Origin: Blepharisma stoltei
Lineage: Eukaryota > Ciliophora > Heterotrichea > Heterotrichida > Blepharismidae
Direction of reading: 5' to 3'
Assembly (NCBI GenBank): GCA_914767885.1
Contig: CAJZBQ010000023.1
Coordinates: 809,501 to 873,500 of the forward strand
DNA: 64,000 nt
Part shown: positions 1 to 11,485 of the stretch, in pieces
Numbering within the stretch: the first letter of the stretch is position 1
How the letters are laid out: every line of letters starts with the position of its first letter
Made by a program: the position numbers and the translations under genes
Notes under the pieces: model-generated
Database searches by the model: none
Told to the model about the DNA's origin: nothing
What the model saw: only the letters and a program-made list of their open reading frames with translations

Positions 1-121
1 AGATCGTTTAAAATTTTTGCTGAAATTGATTTGCCATCCATGATGACAAAAGAAAATGTTCTTCTCAATCCTCATATTTTCATATTTTTAAATAGAATAA
101 ATGAAAACTATTTTATTGTTG

Positions 122-759
122 AAATTTAGCTTATAAATAAAATGGCGTCTTGGTTGGAGTTTGCCTGCCTCTAGCACTTTTTTTTCTTTATATCCAGCAA
201 GGTTTTGCCAACTAATAAATGGGTAGCTATGAAATTCTGGTAAAATGCAGAGCCTAGCATTAGTCTGTTTTCAGGATTGGATTTTACCTTGAGGGAAAAG
301 GTGGGTTAGAGTTGGAAAGGGAAAGTCCCAGCAAATCTACAGGCAATAATTAGATCGGCCATTCTGGTAACTTCTTTAGTGTGGAAATGGGAGCTACTTC
401 CCAGATTTGAATTTTCCTTTTTGCCGAGAATCAACCAGAAATTCCATTTTTTTGGAATTTTTTGTGTACAACCTTCGTGCACCGAAGCAGCAAGCCGAAA
501 AAATTCATAGCCTTCCCACTCAGCACAGGAGCTGGCAAAGCAAGGAGAGAGAGACACAGAACTCTACTTCACAGAGGCCATGTAGTCAGGCTGTGAAGAA
601 GAGAAAAGTTAGTGCTCGGTCCTATTCCCAGTTTACCCCCATCCCAACTCAAAAAAGTTCTCCCTGTCGACGTTGCAAAGAGGATTAATCCTATAAGGGA
701 TCCTCGGTGGCTGCGTTTGCAATAGGCGAGCAAGTTAAGTTTAAGCCAAAATTTAGCTT
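122..759 (+). mobile_element. Retroposon-like element with 11-bp target duplication
   Basis: A block visibly richer in G+C than its surroundings begins with ATAAATAAAATGGC at about 133 and runs to about 748. It is bracketed by a direct repeat AAATTTAGCTT (122-132 and 749-759). The same ATAAATAAAATGGC-like start is found, inverted, at the ends of the elements at 38391-38823 and about 47325-47790. A long target duplication of variable length is what target-primed reverse transcription leaves, so a SINE/LINE-like retroposon is inferred. No convincing reading frame was found. Bases 1-121 are AT-rich with no recognised gene. Confidence 0.55.
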
Positions 760-830
760 TGAAAATTACAAATATTTTCCCTTTTTTACTATAAAAGAAT
801 ATTAAATATTATCAATAAAATTTACTAAAA

Positions 831-3419
831 TTAATAATTTTCAGCTTGAGTATCCCCACGACTTAAAAACCACTTTTGCACATGCTCAACAATATTTCTG
901 ACCTCTTTCGCACTTGGAGGCTTGACGACTACATAGATCTTACGAAATTCATCCATTCCTGCCTCTTTGCATCTATCTTTTAAATCTTTATCCCCTGATA
1001 TTCCACATATAAAAACTTTTTTTGCATTTATTTCTCTTTCGATTTCTCTAATTCTTTGAGTTGCTTTGTAGCCATCCATTCCTGGCATATAAACATCCAT
1101 GAAAATTATTTGATAAGACTTATGATTTTCTGTAGACTTTTTATATTGCTGGACACCTTCTAAGCCATCTCATGCGAAATCTGTGCTTGTATCATAAATA
1201 CCTTTGAGAATGGCATCAAATATAGAGCGTAATGTACTATCATCGTCCACGATTAAAATTTTGAAGGTATCTCTCCATATTTTTATTTTTGGAGTTTCTT
1301 GTAAAATTGATTCACATCTTTTGAAATCAGGGGAACCTCTAATTTTTATAGATTCTTTATTAGCCGAAACTGGGGATAGCTCATGGTTTATTGAATTTGT
1401 GGCTGCACTATAATTAGTCGAAATATGTGAGGTCCCAGTTAAAAATGGGGACCCTTCAGCATAGGATTTCATTTTGTTCGAAACATCGGAATCTTCATCA
1501 GTTTCGCTTGTGAGGTACTTAACTGTTGTGCTTGAATAAATTGGTTTTACTGATAGATTCAAGCATTTTTCTATCGTTCTATTATCAGATTTGCTCGATC
1601 TCCTGCTTCCTTTTATTGCTTTAATTTGTGCTTCTAATTTTTGTGACTCATCGATTGGCTTTTTTTCTTTATCAGGCTTCCATTTAGCAGTTAAAGGGGT
1701 TTCATAGATTGGCGGGGTGCTTAGCTGTAACATTTTATTTTTTGGTTTTTTTAGGTTAATAATATATGGGATTCTAATTGTAAGACTTTGTCTAAATTCT
1801 TTATAATTATGGATACAGAAATTCGATACATATCCTTTTAGCAATCTTAGTACAGAATCTAATACAGCAATTCCTACACCATAAGTTTTAGAAAGATATA
1901 AAATCTCATCAAGAGTTTTTCTCCTTTCTGGGCTATCTCTGTCCTTGAATATCAGTTCATAGTCAGATTGTTTGAACTTTTGGGATTTATAATTAAATGT
2001 GTAGGACACTGAAACTTCTTTTGACACTGCAGACTATATAAAAAATACAGAAACTTCAACGATAAGCGAGATTTCACTACTTTCTATTGCTTTATCTATA
2101 AATAAACAAAGCATTGTCTGTAAAATATGAAAATTAATAGCTTGGTCTCCTGTAACTGCTGGAGGGATTCCTAAGTCCTTCGTATAAGAAATCGTAATAT
2201 TTTTCTTGGACGCCCTTGCATGGCACAGTTCGACTATATTATGAATTTCTGAATTTATATCAAAATTATCTTTATTCAATATAAGTGTGCTTGTAAATAG
2301 TGTTTGGAATAGTAAATTATCAATAAGACATTTCTGAATGTAATTAAACATCAGTAAAGTTTCTTTATTAACTGATTTTTTATGCTCAAACTCGTGAGCG
2401 AGCTCTTTGTTTAAGCTGTCTACAGGCAAACATAAGTTTCGATAAAGGTTATTTACTAGAGATCTTATCATAACTTGGCTTGAAATATCAATGCAGGTCA
2501 TCCTGACACAATTTTCGGAATTTCAAATAACGTTATCAGATTCTACCATACAGCCAAGATCTTCTTTATATTCTATGCCTATTACTTGTTCGTTTCCGAG
2601 AAACAAAAATTCGTCTTGGCCTCTTATACCTTTTATTGCATTAGATATCAATAAATCAATGGAATCTTTATATCAATCAGAAAAAATGTCACTAAATAGA
2701 CCTTCTTCTAGTAAAGTTTCAGGCTTATTGATTTTTTTTAACAAATTCATGGCTTGCTTATTGTATACAATGATTTTCCCAGCTGAATTCAGTATAAAAG
2801 TCGCATTTGGAGAACTCATAAAAAAATAATGAAAAGCGCCATGCAGCTTCTTATAAGTGTAATATAAAAGCCATAAATCTCTTGTGTCCTTCTCTAGAAC
2901 AGAGCTTGCAAATGTATAAGTCAAAATCGGTACTACAATTCCTATTGAAATTCCTATTTTATATCATAAAACAGCCCCTTCAAGTATTCCAAAACTCATT
3001 GCCAAAGTTCATCTTTTCACCAATAAAAACGATAAAAAAAAGCTAAAAAAAAAGCATCCAAGGCCTTCCGAAATTGACCCATTCCCAATATTTTCTCATT
3101 CAAATATCACACATGAAAACTCTAAAAGCAGCCTTTTAGGGAGCCAGGAAAGTCTTTTAAATATCGCAAAGGGTAATAATGATAGCACAATTGCTATGAT
3201 AAACAAAGTCTGGATTTTACCATAAACATATAAGCCAACTAAAAAAAATAAGAGACTAATTGATGTGTAATTGAATGAAGTTGTTTGAAATTTAAAAATT
3301 TCAGATAAAAATCTTGATTCTAGCATTTGGTCAGTATATTCCAAGGAAGGGTTCTGGAAAACATTTTTGTTTCTGCTAAAAACACTTGACCTTAAAGACC
3401 ATAATGTTTGTGATTCCAT
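831..3419 (-). CDS. Membrane hybrid histidine-kinase-like protein with receiver domain
   Basis: Reads as 857 aa after removing one 15-nt intron (2034-2048, GT..AG on the minus strand) and reading TGA as Trp. The N-terminal third has several hydrophobic segments, including a pair near residues 50-80. A PAS-like stretch follows ('SSPNATFILNSAGKIIVYN'), then a dimerisation-like helix, an HATPase-like region (GDQAINFHILQTML; later GVGIAVLDSVLRLLKG), a Ser/Lys-rich linker and a C-terminal receiver domain with ILIVDDDS, phospho-acceptor-type FMDVYMPGMDG and a KPP lysine. The usual H-box histidine is not visible where expected (LYRNLCLP), and the N-box is poor, so the kinase half may be inactive while the receiver looks intact. 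Start chosen at the first ATG upstream of the hydrophobic region. No IES. Confidence 0.75.
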
Positions 3420-3547
3420 AATTTATTTTCTGATGCAATTAATTTAGATGGGTGTTTATCAAAATAGAGGAATGCACAGGCGATCAGGCCAATACCAAAG
3501 GTTATGATAAAGTGATAATTTGCTAGACATAAAAAAATCCATATTTA

Positions 3548-4471
3548 TTAGTTAGGCTTTTTCACAGGAGGGCCAATATTATAACTTCCAGGCCCTGGCA
3601 CCCATGAAGCGTTTTTGGTTACTTCATCTGTAAATGATTTCGTTTTATAAGGCAAAATCACAGCCATTCTTCCTTTTTTCATTACATGGAATTTTGCATA
3701 AGCTAGCTCAGCATCAGGATAAGCACCAACGCCAGGTACAAATTTAGTTTGTTGCGCACGGGTAGATAAAGCTCCAGTAGGCCTACTTTTTGGTACTGAA
3801 TAGCTCTTGGTCGATGGCGTGACTGCTTTTTTGATGGCAACTTCTATTCCATCATGATACATCCCAGGCCCAATTTTTGATTTTTCTACTTTTATTGGCG
3901 TTTTTGCTTTTCCTAAATTCCATTTTGGCCTTCTTTCTTCAGTTAAATCAAAATTCGGCTTATATTTCCCACACTCAGGGACTTCTTCTGCATAACTTTC
4001 CGTTGTGGTCAAAAAGTTGAGCCTTTGTCCTTTGCTGCATAGAAATTACTCAAATTTGCCGAGAGGGATTTCTTTGACTTTATCAGAAACCTTTTTAGCG
4101 TCTTTAAAATAATGCCCAGGAGCAGGGACACTTTTGCTTCTTTTAACCATTTCGTCGATTTCTGTTTTTCGTTTCCCATTTAAAAACTTCCCATTGGGTT
4201 TTTCCCAGTATCTTTTTAATATCTGCTCTTTAGTTTCTGCGTATTTAGTAGGATCTGGGTCTTTGGACCTCTTAAGTGCTTCATCCATTGCATCTTTTCT
4301 TTTGTCAGTTGGGAATTTGTGCTCTTTATTGATATAGATATGGTTTTTTGGAGCTTTGTAGCCTTCAATGCCCCATTCGCTTTGTTCCATATGTGTGAGC
4401 TGGTACATTTCCTGCACAGAAATTGGTCTTGGAGCTTCCGGAATCGGTGTTTCAGATGACAAAACTGACAT
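3548..4471 (-). CDS. SHIPPO/STPGR-repeat protein
   Basis: 302 aa after a single 15-nt intron (4035-4049). Proline/glycine-rich SHIPPO-type motifs recur: PAPGHYF, KIGPGMYHDG, PGVGAYPD and the canonical PGPGSYNI near the C terminus. Proteins of this family (ODF3/CIMAP-like) bind ciliary or cortical microtubules; here that role is inferred from motif alone. The rest is Lys-rich with no membrane segment. The gene is convergent with nothing close by and diverges from the GAF gene at 4616 across about 145 bp of AT-rich DNA, a likely shared promoter region. Confidence 0.75.
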
Positions 4472-4615
4472 TAATTATTAATTAACAAATATCTAAGGAA
4501 AGAAAATATTATTTGTATTTTTATTATTTATTATTGGTTATATAAGTAAATCCATGACTCAATCAAATACTACTATGCGAGAAATTTTATATCTATCTGA
4601 TAATAAATAATATCA

Positions 4616-5884
4616 ATGGCCGATCCTTCTTCTTATTTCATTGAAAAGAATATTGAACAACTTTTCGAAACCCTGATGGAAGCAGTCGTAACTGCTCAGC
4701 CAGAAAACCCACGCCAGTTTTTAGCTGCACATCTTCAAGACAACAGATCAATTTCTTTTCACGACTTTTTGAGCCTTTTTAATTCAATATCAAAAATCTC
4801 AGCCGAGACTAATCCAAGAAACGCGTTTGACAGTATCATAAATGAGACATGCAAACTTCTGCATTGCGAAAGGGCAAGCTTATTTATCCATGACCCAACA
4901 CAGAAGTGCTTAAAACTTATTGTAGGGAAAGGAGCCAAAGGATTGGTTTTATATGAAAATTCAGGGTTCACATGGACTGTGTTTAATACAAAACAATGTG
5001 TTAATATTGCTGACGTGTATTCTGACCCAAGATTTGACTGCTCAGTAGACTTAACAACTGGCTTTGTATCAAAATCTATGCTAGGAGTCCCAATTCTAAA
5101 TCAAGACAGAGAACCAATAGGTGTTCTTCTAGCATTAAACAAAAAAACTGGAGCTTTCCCTGAAAAAGACGAAGAAATCATCACAAAACTTGCGCATCAG
5201 GCTGGAATCTCTATAAGAAACGCTTATTACTATCAGCAAGCAATTTATAATGAAAATAAAACAAAAGTCCTGCTCGGGTTTATCAAAAATTTAAGCAAAG
5301 ATAAGCCAGGTCAGATTTTAGCTCTAGATTTAGCCAAACATGCAGGCGATTTAATTAATGCTGACAGATGCCAGATATTTTTGATTGACCGAAGTGCAGA
5401 AAAGCTTATATTAATCGCTGCAGACTCAGGATTAGATTTTAAGCTTCCTTTAAACTCAGGACTTGTTTCCTATGCTGCAACTACAGGAGAAACAGTTAAC
5501 GTATCTAATGCATATGAAGACCCTCGAAATATCACAGATTTTGATGAAATTTTTAACTATAAAACCCAGTCTCTTATGGCAGTTCCTATAAAATGTGATG
5601 ATGAAATCATCGGGGCTATCCAAGTCACTAATAAGCATTACCACAATGTATTTGGGGACATTGAAATTTATGATACTTTTACCAAAGAAGATGAAAAACT
5701 CTTACAAGTTTTCAGTGAGGTCATGGGGAGAAAGCTTAAACACTCATTTAGACTACTGCTAGATCTCACACCAGTTACAGAAGATGTATCCAAGTTCGAA
5801 AGCAGCTTTGGGAAGAAAAAGAATTCATTTTCTGAAGATAGCTCAGCAATGCAGGTGATTAAGGAAGAAAAAGAAACAGAATAA
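4616..5884 (+). CDS. RIIa-like docking domain plus two NKFDE-type GAF domains
   Basis: Intronless, 422 aa. Residues about 8-45 (FIEKNIEQLFETLMEAV...PENPRQFLAAHL) resemble the RIIa/Dpy-30 dimerisation-docking fold. GAF-A (about 60-200) and GAF-B (about 215-385) follow. Both carry an NKFDE-like signature found in cyclic-nucleotide-binding GAFs of phosphodiesterases: NKKTGAF...KDE in the first, NK followed by F-TKEDE in the second. There is no phosphodiesterase, cyclase or kinase domain; the tail is a charged, Ser-rich extension. Inferred role: a scaffolded cyclic-nucleotide (or other small ligand) sensor, for example anchored in cilia through the docking domain. Start ATG follows a very AT-rich leader; stop TAA. 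Confidence 0.8.
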   Translation: MADPSSYFIEKNIEQLFETLMEAVVTAQPENPRQFLAAHLQDNRSISFHDFLSLFNSISKISAETNPRNAFDSIINETCKLLHCERASLFIHDPTQKCLKLIVGKGAKGLVLYENSGFTWTVFNTKQCVNIADVYSDPRFDCSVDLTTGFVSKSMLGVPILNQDREPIGVLLALNKKTGAFPEKDEEIITKLAHQAGISIRNAYYYQQAIYNENKTKVLLGFIKNLSKDKPGQILALDLAKHAGDLINADRCQIFLIDRSAEKLILIAADSGLDFKLPLNSGLVSYAATTGETVNVSNAYEDPRNITDFDEIFNYKTQSLMAVPIKCDDEIIGAIQVTNKHYHNVFGDIEIYDTFTKEDEKLLQVFSEVMGRKLKHSFRLLLDLTPVTEDVSKFESSFGKKKNSFSEDSSAMQVIKEEKETE

Positions 5885-5999
5885 TTAAAAACTCTTACAT
5901 AAATACAATTTCCCTAATTAAACTAGCACAATAATATATAATTTATTATTACCAAATAAATCTATATTAGTTTTACCTGATTAATTTTAATTAATTTAT

Positions 6000-6731
6000 A
6001 TGGCATTAATTATGATTTGGTCTATCCTTTATCTTGCCTATGCTTCAGCAATAAAATGTGAGGACGCTGCATTAGTATCTTGCCTCACTATTTCTCCTAC
6101 ATCTGACTGCTTTAAACAGCACTGTACTTTGGAACCTTCACAAACCGAATTTTTCAGCGAAACTTTAAATAGTAAATCAATCAACCTTATACAAGCCCCA
6201 AAACAAGCTAAATCTTGTGACCTAAAATGTGTAAACTCATGCTCTGCCAATGGAAAAATGATGAAGGAGTGCAGCGAGCTCTGCAACTGTTTTGCGAATA
6301 ATAATGCTGGGTTCGTCAAGCCTGAAGATGTTTTGTCAAAAATGTCCTTTGAGATTCCAAAAGAAGTATTTGAGGTTTCTAATAAAAAAATCGAAATAGA
6401 AGAAATTTTGCCTCAGCCTGAAGAAGTTACGGTTACGTGGAATAAATTTGAGGACTTGCAAGAGGTGGTTAACAGATTGAAAGTCACCAATAATTCCTGC
6501 CAAGAAAGATGTATATTGAACTGTGGAAGTAAATCAGGAAATTGTGTAAATGACTGCATTTCGGATGTCTGTGAAGTTGCTGAAAAACCTTATGGGTGGA
6601 TGTTTTTAGCTGAAGTTTTAGTAGTTGGAGCAATTTTAATATTTGTCGCTAGAAGATTTTTGACTAAAAGAAGAAAGCCAAGAATTTCCCTTGTTGAAGA
6701 AAGCGAAGCTTATTATACAAGATTAGGCTAA
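6000..6731 (+). CDS. Cys-rich type I membrane protein, unknown function
   Basis: 243 aa, no intron or IES. The N terminus is a signal peptide (hydrophobic residues 2-17 ending ASA). The lumenal part contains clustered cysteines (CDLKCVNSC, CSELCNC, CQERCILNC, CVNDCISDVC) spaced like disulfide-bonded pairs. A single transmembrane helix lies at about 200-220 (FLAEVLVVGAILIFVA), followed by a basic stop-transfer segment (RRFLTKRRK) and a short cytoplasmic tail ending YYTRLG. Not recognised as a named family. Likely a surface or endomembrane glycoprotein. Confidence 0.7.
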   Translation: MALIMIWSILYLAYASAIKCEDAALVSCLTISPTSDCFKQHCTLEPSQTEFFSETLNSKSINLIQAPKQAKSCDLKCVNSCSANGKMMKECSELCNCFANNNAGFVKPEDVLSKMSFEIPKEVFEVSNKKIEIEEILPQPEEVTVTWNKFEDLQEVVNRLKVTNNSCQERCILNCGSKSGNCVNDCISDVCEVAEKPYGWMFLAEVLVVGAILIFVARRFLTKRRKPRISLVEESEAYYTRLG

Positions 6732-6774
6732 TAAATTAGGTAATTCTACAAAAATATGATAATTTTTATAGACG

Positions 6775-7860
6775 ATGGAAAATATAGTCGATTGTAATGA
6801 AAATTGTTTTCTATGTGAAAAGAAGCAAGCCTGAAAAGTAAATTTCGCTCAATTCCATGGACTATGCGACTATCATAAAGAATCTATTGAAGAATCCCAA
6901 AATTATCAATGCATCCATTGTGAATCAATAATTTTCATTTGCAAATTTACTAGTGTTCAATGCGATTATTGCTATGAAAATCCTAACAGCCACATACTTG
7001 ATTGCAATCATAAAATCTGTGAAATGTGCTTTAATGAAGAACATTCTTGCTGCCCTTTGTGCAAATATCTCTCCTCTCAAAGTGAAAGCAAGGAGACTTT
7101 AAATGAAAATGCTCTTAAAGAGCCAGTAAAAGTCAAAATTAATGGTATAGAAAATGGAGAAGATAACTATGAAAGCAGTGACTCAGAAGTGATTGAAGAG
7201 GAAGAGGTTGATGAAGAATTATATGTAATCGAGGAGGTCGAAATGTCTTTAGAACAATCAGTGGCTTTTGATATTCGCAAATCTTTCCAGTCAACTTCTG
7301 CTGATTCACAATCGCAAGCAATAAATAGCATAAAAGCCCTTCCATCAATTATTCCTGAGCAAACCTTCATATATAAAAAATGCCCCAAATGTAGCAATGG
7401 AATACTCATTGAGTCAGAGACTTATAAAGATATATATAAATGCTGCAGCTGTGACAAATATTTTTGTATCTCTTGTCTTGAAAGATTAAAATCCCCTAAA
7501 TCTCACCATAATTGCACTGGATCCACCAAAAAAATGATTCACTTAACTCGCAAAAAATTTAATAAGGATAATAAAAAACTGAAAAAACTAGGCTCAATGC
7601 TGCAAGTATGTCCTTTTTGCAAGAAAATGAGAGAATATAAAATAGAAAAAGGGTATTATATTTGCTGTGAAGGTTCGAATCAATGTGGCATAATGTTTTG
7701 CTTGTCTTGCGGGGCTCCAATAAGTGAGAAGGATGGAGAAGCCTTCGCGAAGCATTTTACTAACGGCTCGAATAACCCTTGTGTTGATTTTGAAATAGTT
7801 AAAAAAGATCAAAATCCTGTTATTTATGAACACGATAATTTAAAGATATTAAAATTATAA
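6775..7860 (+). CDS. RING/IBR (RBR-like) zinc-binding protein, putative E3 ubiquitin ligase
   Basis: 361 aa when TGA (codon 20) is read as Trp. A C3HC4-like RING lies at about 64-98 (CDYC...CNHKICEMC...CPLC). An acidic linker (EEEEVDEEL) separates it from an IBR-like zinc module (KCP KC...CCSC...CISC...H..C) and a third module (VCPFC...CC...CGIMFCLSCG...H...C) in the position of RING2. The order RING-IBR-RING2 is that of RBR ligases, but spacing is longer than usual and the catalytic Cys of RING2 cannot be assigned with certainty. A general RING-type zinc protein is the alternative. Confidence 0.65.
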
Positions 7861-8057
7861 TTTTATGATTTAAATATTAATTTTTGTGCTCATAATATTT
7901 TTCTTCGAATTTATTTTATTTTCAAAATAACCAAAAGATTTATTATTGATTTACATTCCAAAACAATTAAATATCTCGTATTATATCATCCTCTATATCT
8001 TTAAAAAACCCAAATTTCTATCTCTTTAAAATTATCCTCTACCAAATTTACTAATAA

Positions 8058-9179
8058 ATGTCTTCTTTATTGTTCACAAGCTTTCTTTCAGCAGCTCTTT
8101 CTCAATACACCGACGACGATTTAGACCTAGATTTTGATATTGTTGACAACAAAAAAGAAGAAGTCCTCCAAAACATGACGAAGCTGGAATACCAACCTCA
8201 ACCTCACAATTTTTTCGTCGAGACCATCATGATTTCAATTTTGTTTTTCTATGGAGTTAACTTTTTCATAGGCAAAGGCTCAAACGAAAAAATTGCAACA
8301 CGGTGGATGTATTTATTAAAATCCATTTTCCAAGAAAACTTCAGTCATGTAGGAATCGCTGAAAAAGAAGGCGAGGGCGAGATGCTGTAAACAATATATA
8401 GGAAAGATGGGTATCATGCATTTAAATACTATGCGACAGGGAGGTATAACTGCGCATATTTATTAGCAGATTTAGAGCTCAACAGAAGACAAGATCTCGT
8501 TAATTTGTTGATTGGGAATTTGCTATGGAAAGAAAAGGACAGGATTTCTTATGAAGTCCCAATTTCTTCATCTACACAGAACCCAATAGTGTTTGCTTTA
8601 GTTACAAATTCATTATTAAAAAACATAAGAACAAAATATGAAGACTTAAAAACCTTAACACATGTAGTTAAAGCACCAGTACCAAACCAATTCACAGTCC
8701 TCACTGAAAGCCAAGACGTCGTCGAATGGCTCATAAACCCTCAGATCCAAGCTTTAATTGAAAACCTCGCCCCTACAATTGAAATGATCTATATCACTGA
8801 CCAAGTCATCGGAAAAGGCCAGTATTCCATACATATGAAATGTGACTTTATCAAGCCTGACACTAAAAAAGAAGCCGAAGATATACCAAAACAAGCACAA
8901 TTAGTCTTATTATTAACAGATTTAGTACACACACTTAAGTTATCAACTTATGCAAAGGCGGCAGCTGATAAAGAAAGATCTGCGATTGAAAAAGAAAAAA
9001 TGAAAGAAGTTCAAGCCCAAAGAGAAGAAGAAAGACTGAAGAAAAAATTGGAACAGAAAAAGAAGGAGGAAGAAAAATTGCAAGGGCTGAGCAAGGAAAA
9101 GTTGAGGAAAATGGAGGAAAAGCAGTATAAGCAGGAGCTAAAGAAGAAGTCAATGAAGTTTAAGACAGTTAAAGCTTAG
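8058..9179 (+). CDS. CCDC47: CCDC47 homologue (PAT complex, ER)
   Basis: 368 aa after removing a 15-nt intron (8387-8401); splicing joins the N-terminal part to a conserved block (DGYHAFKYYATGRYNCAYLL...LNRRQDLVNLL) that matches CCDC47/DUF1682. An N-terminal signal-like segment, an acidic lumenal stretch (DDDLDLDFDIVD), one transmembrane helix at about 55-72 (FFVETIMISILFFYGVNFF) and a C-terminal Lys/Glu coiled coil match the family layout. CCDC47 acts with Asterix as an intramembrane chaperone for multipass proteins at the ER translocon. Single-copy housekeeping gene with no IES. Confidence 0.88.
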
Positions 9180-9266
9180 ATAGTTATTATTAGAAATTTG
9201 AATAAATGCTATAAAATTATGGGAAAATAAAAAAATTCTCATAAATAAAATACCTTTATTTTAAAA

Positions 9267-11329
9267 CTATACGTATCTATTTGTTCTTGACCTCATCAAC
9301 TGCTTTATTTCTTCGCTTTGAGACCCCACAGTAGACGCGACAGTTCTTTTTCTTAAACTATACCTCTCATTTTTAGTGCTTTTCCTTATCAAATGTTTCG
9401 GGATTTCATGTCATGACTGATGTCTTTTGAGTTCTTCTGACAAATCATTGTCATTTTCCGTTGCATATTGGACTATAACCCCTAATGTTTCTTTAGCTAA
9501 ATATCTGAAATCTCTTTCCTCCACAGTCGCTATAGGTTCTATAGCTGCTGCTACTAATTTGCTTAAAACTCCTCTTGATAATAAAATATACCTTAAATTC
9601 TTTTCATTTTTGCACTCAAACATATAAAACGACAGCTTTTTCATCAGTGAGCACAAAATCGCATTAGTTTTATACACAAAAAGACAAGTAAATAGCTTAT
9701 TCCAGCATTCTCTTTCTATTGCACATACATTTTGTGGGGTAAGTTCAAGAATATTTGCAAGAGCTCTGAACAAGTTAAGTAAATAAAGATTTATAGGAAT
9801 TTGTATTGTAAACGCATTCAGCTGGATTATTTTATTTTTCGTGGAAAGCTGAAACCTCATGATTTCTCCTTGCAAGCAGTTAATCACATCAGGGTTTAAA
9901 AATATCGAAATATGTGTGAAATTGTCAGTTTTGCAGGCTTTTACCACTGTAATCAGAATATTTAAATACTCATTTTTTACTTCAAGCCACCTTGGGTGGT
10001 CGATTTCTTTTAAGCTTGCTTCTATTAGCCCTTGCATTAGCACAGTCCCATTAGTTACCAATAGCAAGCTTTTCAATACTTCAGCTTCTTTAAAAAGGGC
10101 TTTATTTTCAGCATCTCTAATTTCGTCCACACTAGAAAGGACTGGGACTGATAGTGCGTCACTTAAAAGCTGCTCAAAAAATGAAGCAATGCCAGTTAAT
10201 ACATCAATTCCTTCATCTGTGATATTTGATAAATGATAAGCTTGTAGCTGCAACAATTCTTGAATAAATTTTGGCAAAAGCTCGCCTACTATTCTATTTC
10301 TCCATTGAATCAATATTGAGTGGTTCGTTATTATAACAAAATGCAAAAAATGCTGAATTGCTCCAAATTTTATATGTGTTATCATATGCTCGCCTATTTC
10401 GAGTTCGAAAAACAGAGCAAGGGTTCTATTTTCGTCTTTTTTTATCCAGAAATCAATTAGTTTGCAAGCCATCATTACTTTGACTTCTTCTACATGTGCT
10501 GAGAAGAAATCAGCGATATGGTGCATGGTCAGTTCAACTGCGTCAAATTGATGATATTTATGGAATATTGAAGAGTTTTGAGGGTCAATGTAAGCTTTAA
10601 ATGCTATTGTGGCACCATTTTCATGCTTAAAAATGTGATCTAAAAGTAATTGAAAGTTATGTTGGTCAGAAAAAAATTCAGCCATAATAATTCCGTCGAC
10701 ATTTACCATTTCACCATCATTTGTCTTTAAAAATGGGCCTTGAGCTAGCCAGTCACCTATAAGCCTTACTTTATCTTCTGTATGAAAATCGCTAAAATTT
10801 ATTTTTTGGCTTGCCAATATATGGTTTGATGCTTTAAGTTCTGCTATCCTTTTTGCTAGTTTTGAAGTTATTGCTCTTTCTTGTAGCTTTATAAAAGCAT
10901 GCTCAAAGCGATTTCTCAGGATTTCTTGTTTATCTTTTGGTGCCTAGATGTTTTTTACAGAATTTAAAACGACTTCAATAAAATTCAGGATTTTTGAAAT
11001 TACTTGTTCATTTGTGGCTTTTAGAATTTCTTGTGTGATTATTTGTGAGACATCAAATCCTTCTTGAGAAAAAACTCGAAATAGGTCACAAACTAACCCA
11101 TCAATCTATTTATTCTTACTTCTGGAATCTGCATTGAGATATTTATCAAAGACGGAAAAATAGAGCTGAAATAGATTTTTAAGTCTTTCAGTGATTTTTC
11201 TGTTTGTATTGCTGTGTTGAATTGCTCTAGAAGCTGCATAAGGAGTCGAGGGTTGAGATCATGGCTGGATTCTAACTTTCTAAGATTAGCAAGAATACTT
11301 GATACCTCAGCCATTAATAAATTATTCAA
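9267..11329 (-). CDS. Large alpha-helical protein of unknown function
   Basis: 677 aa after a 14-nt intron (11106-11119) and a 15-nt intron (10944-10958); one TGA Trp near the C terminus. The whole protein looks helical, with regularly spaced Leu/Ile-rich segments that could be HEAT/ARM-like, and ends in a basic tail (SLRKRTV, MRSRTNRYV). No catalytic motif, membrane segment or zinc site was seen. The 14-nt intron is shorter than the usual 15-16; removing exactly 14 nt gives an open frame and makes the total a multiple of three, whereas 15 does not. Not recognised; a scaffold or regulatory subunit is a guess. Confidence 0.7.
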
Positions 11330-11485
11330 TTTGAGGTGGGAAATTTTAAAATAAAGATTTTTTATTGTTGAGCAATAGGTTTGCTTTGACTTTTTACCTT
11401 GGGGAATATCTTAATAATTGAGTTAAGCCAATAAGTAGAACTATTGTTTTGTTTTTATGATAATAAATAATTTAAATAATTAAGC

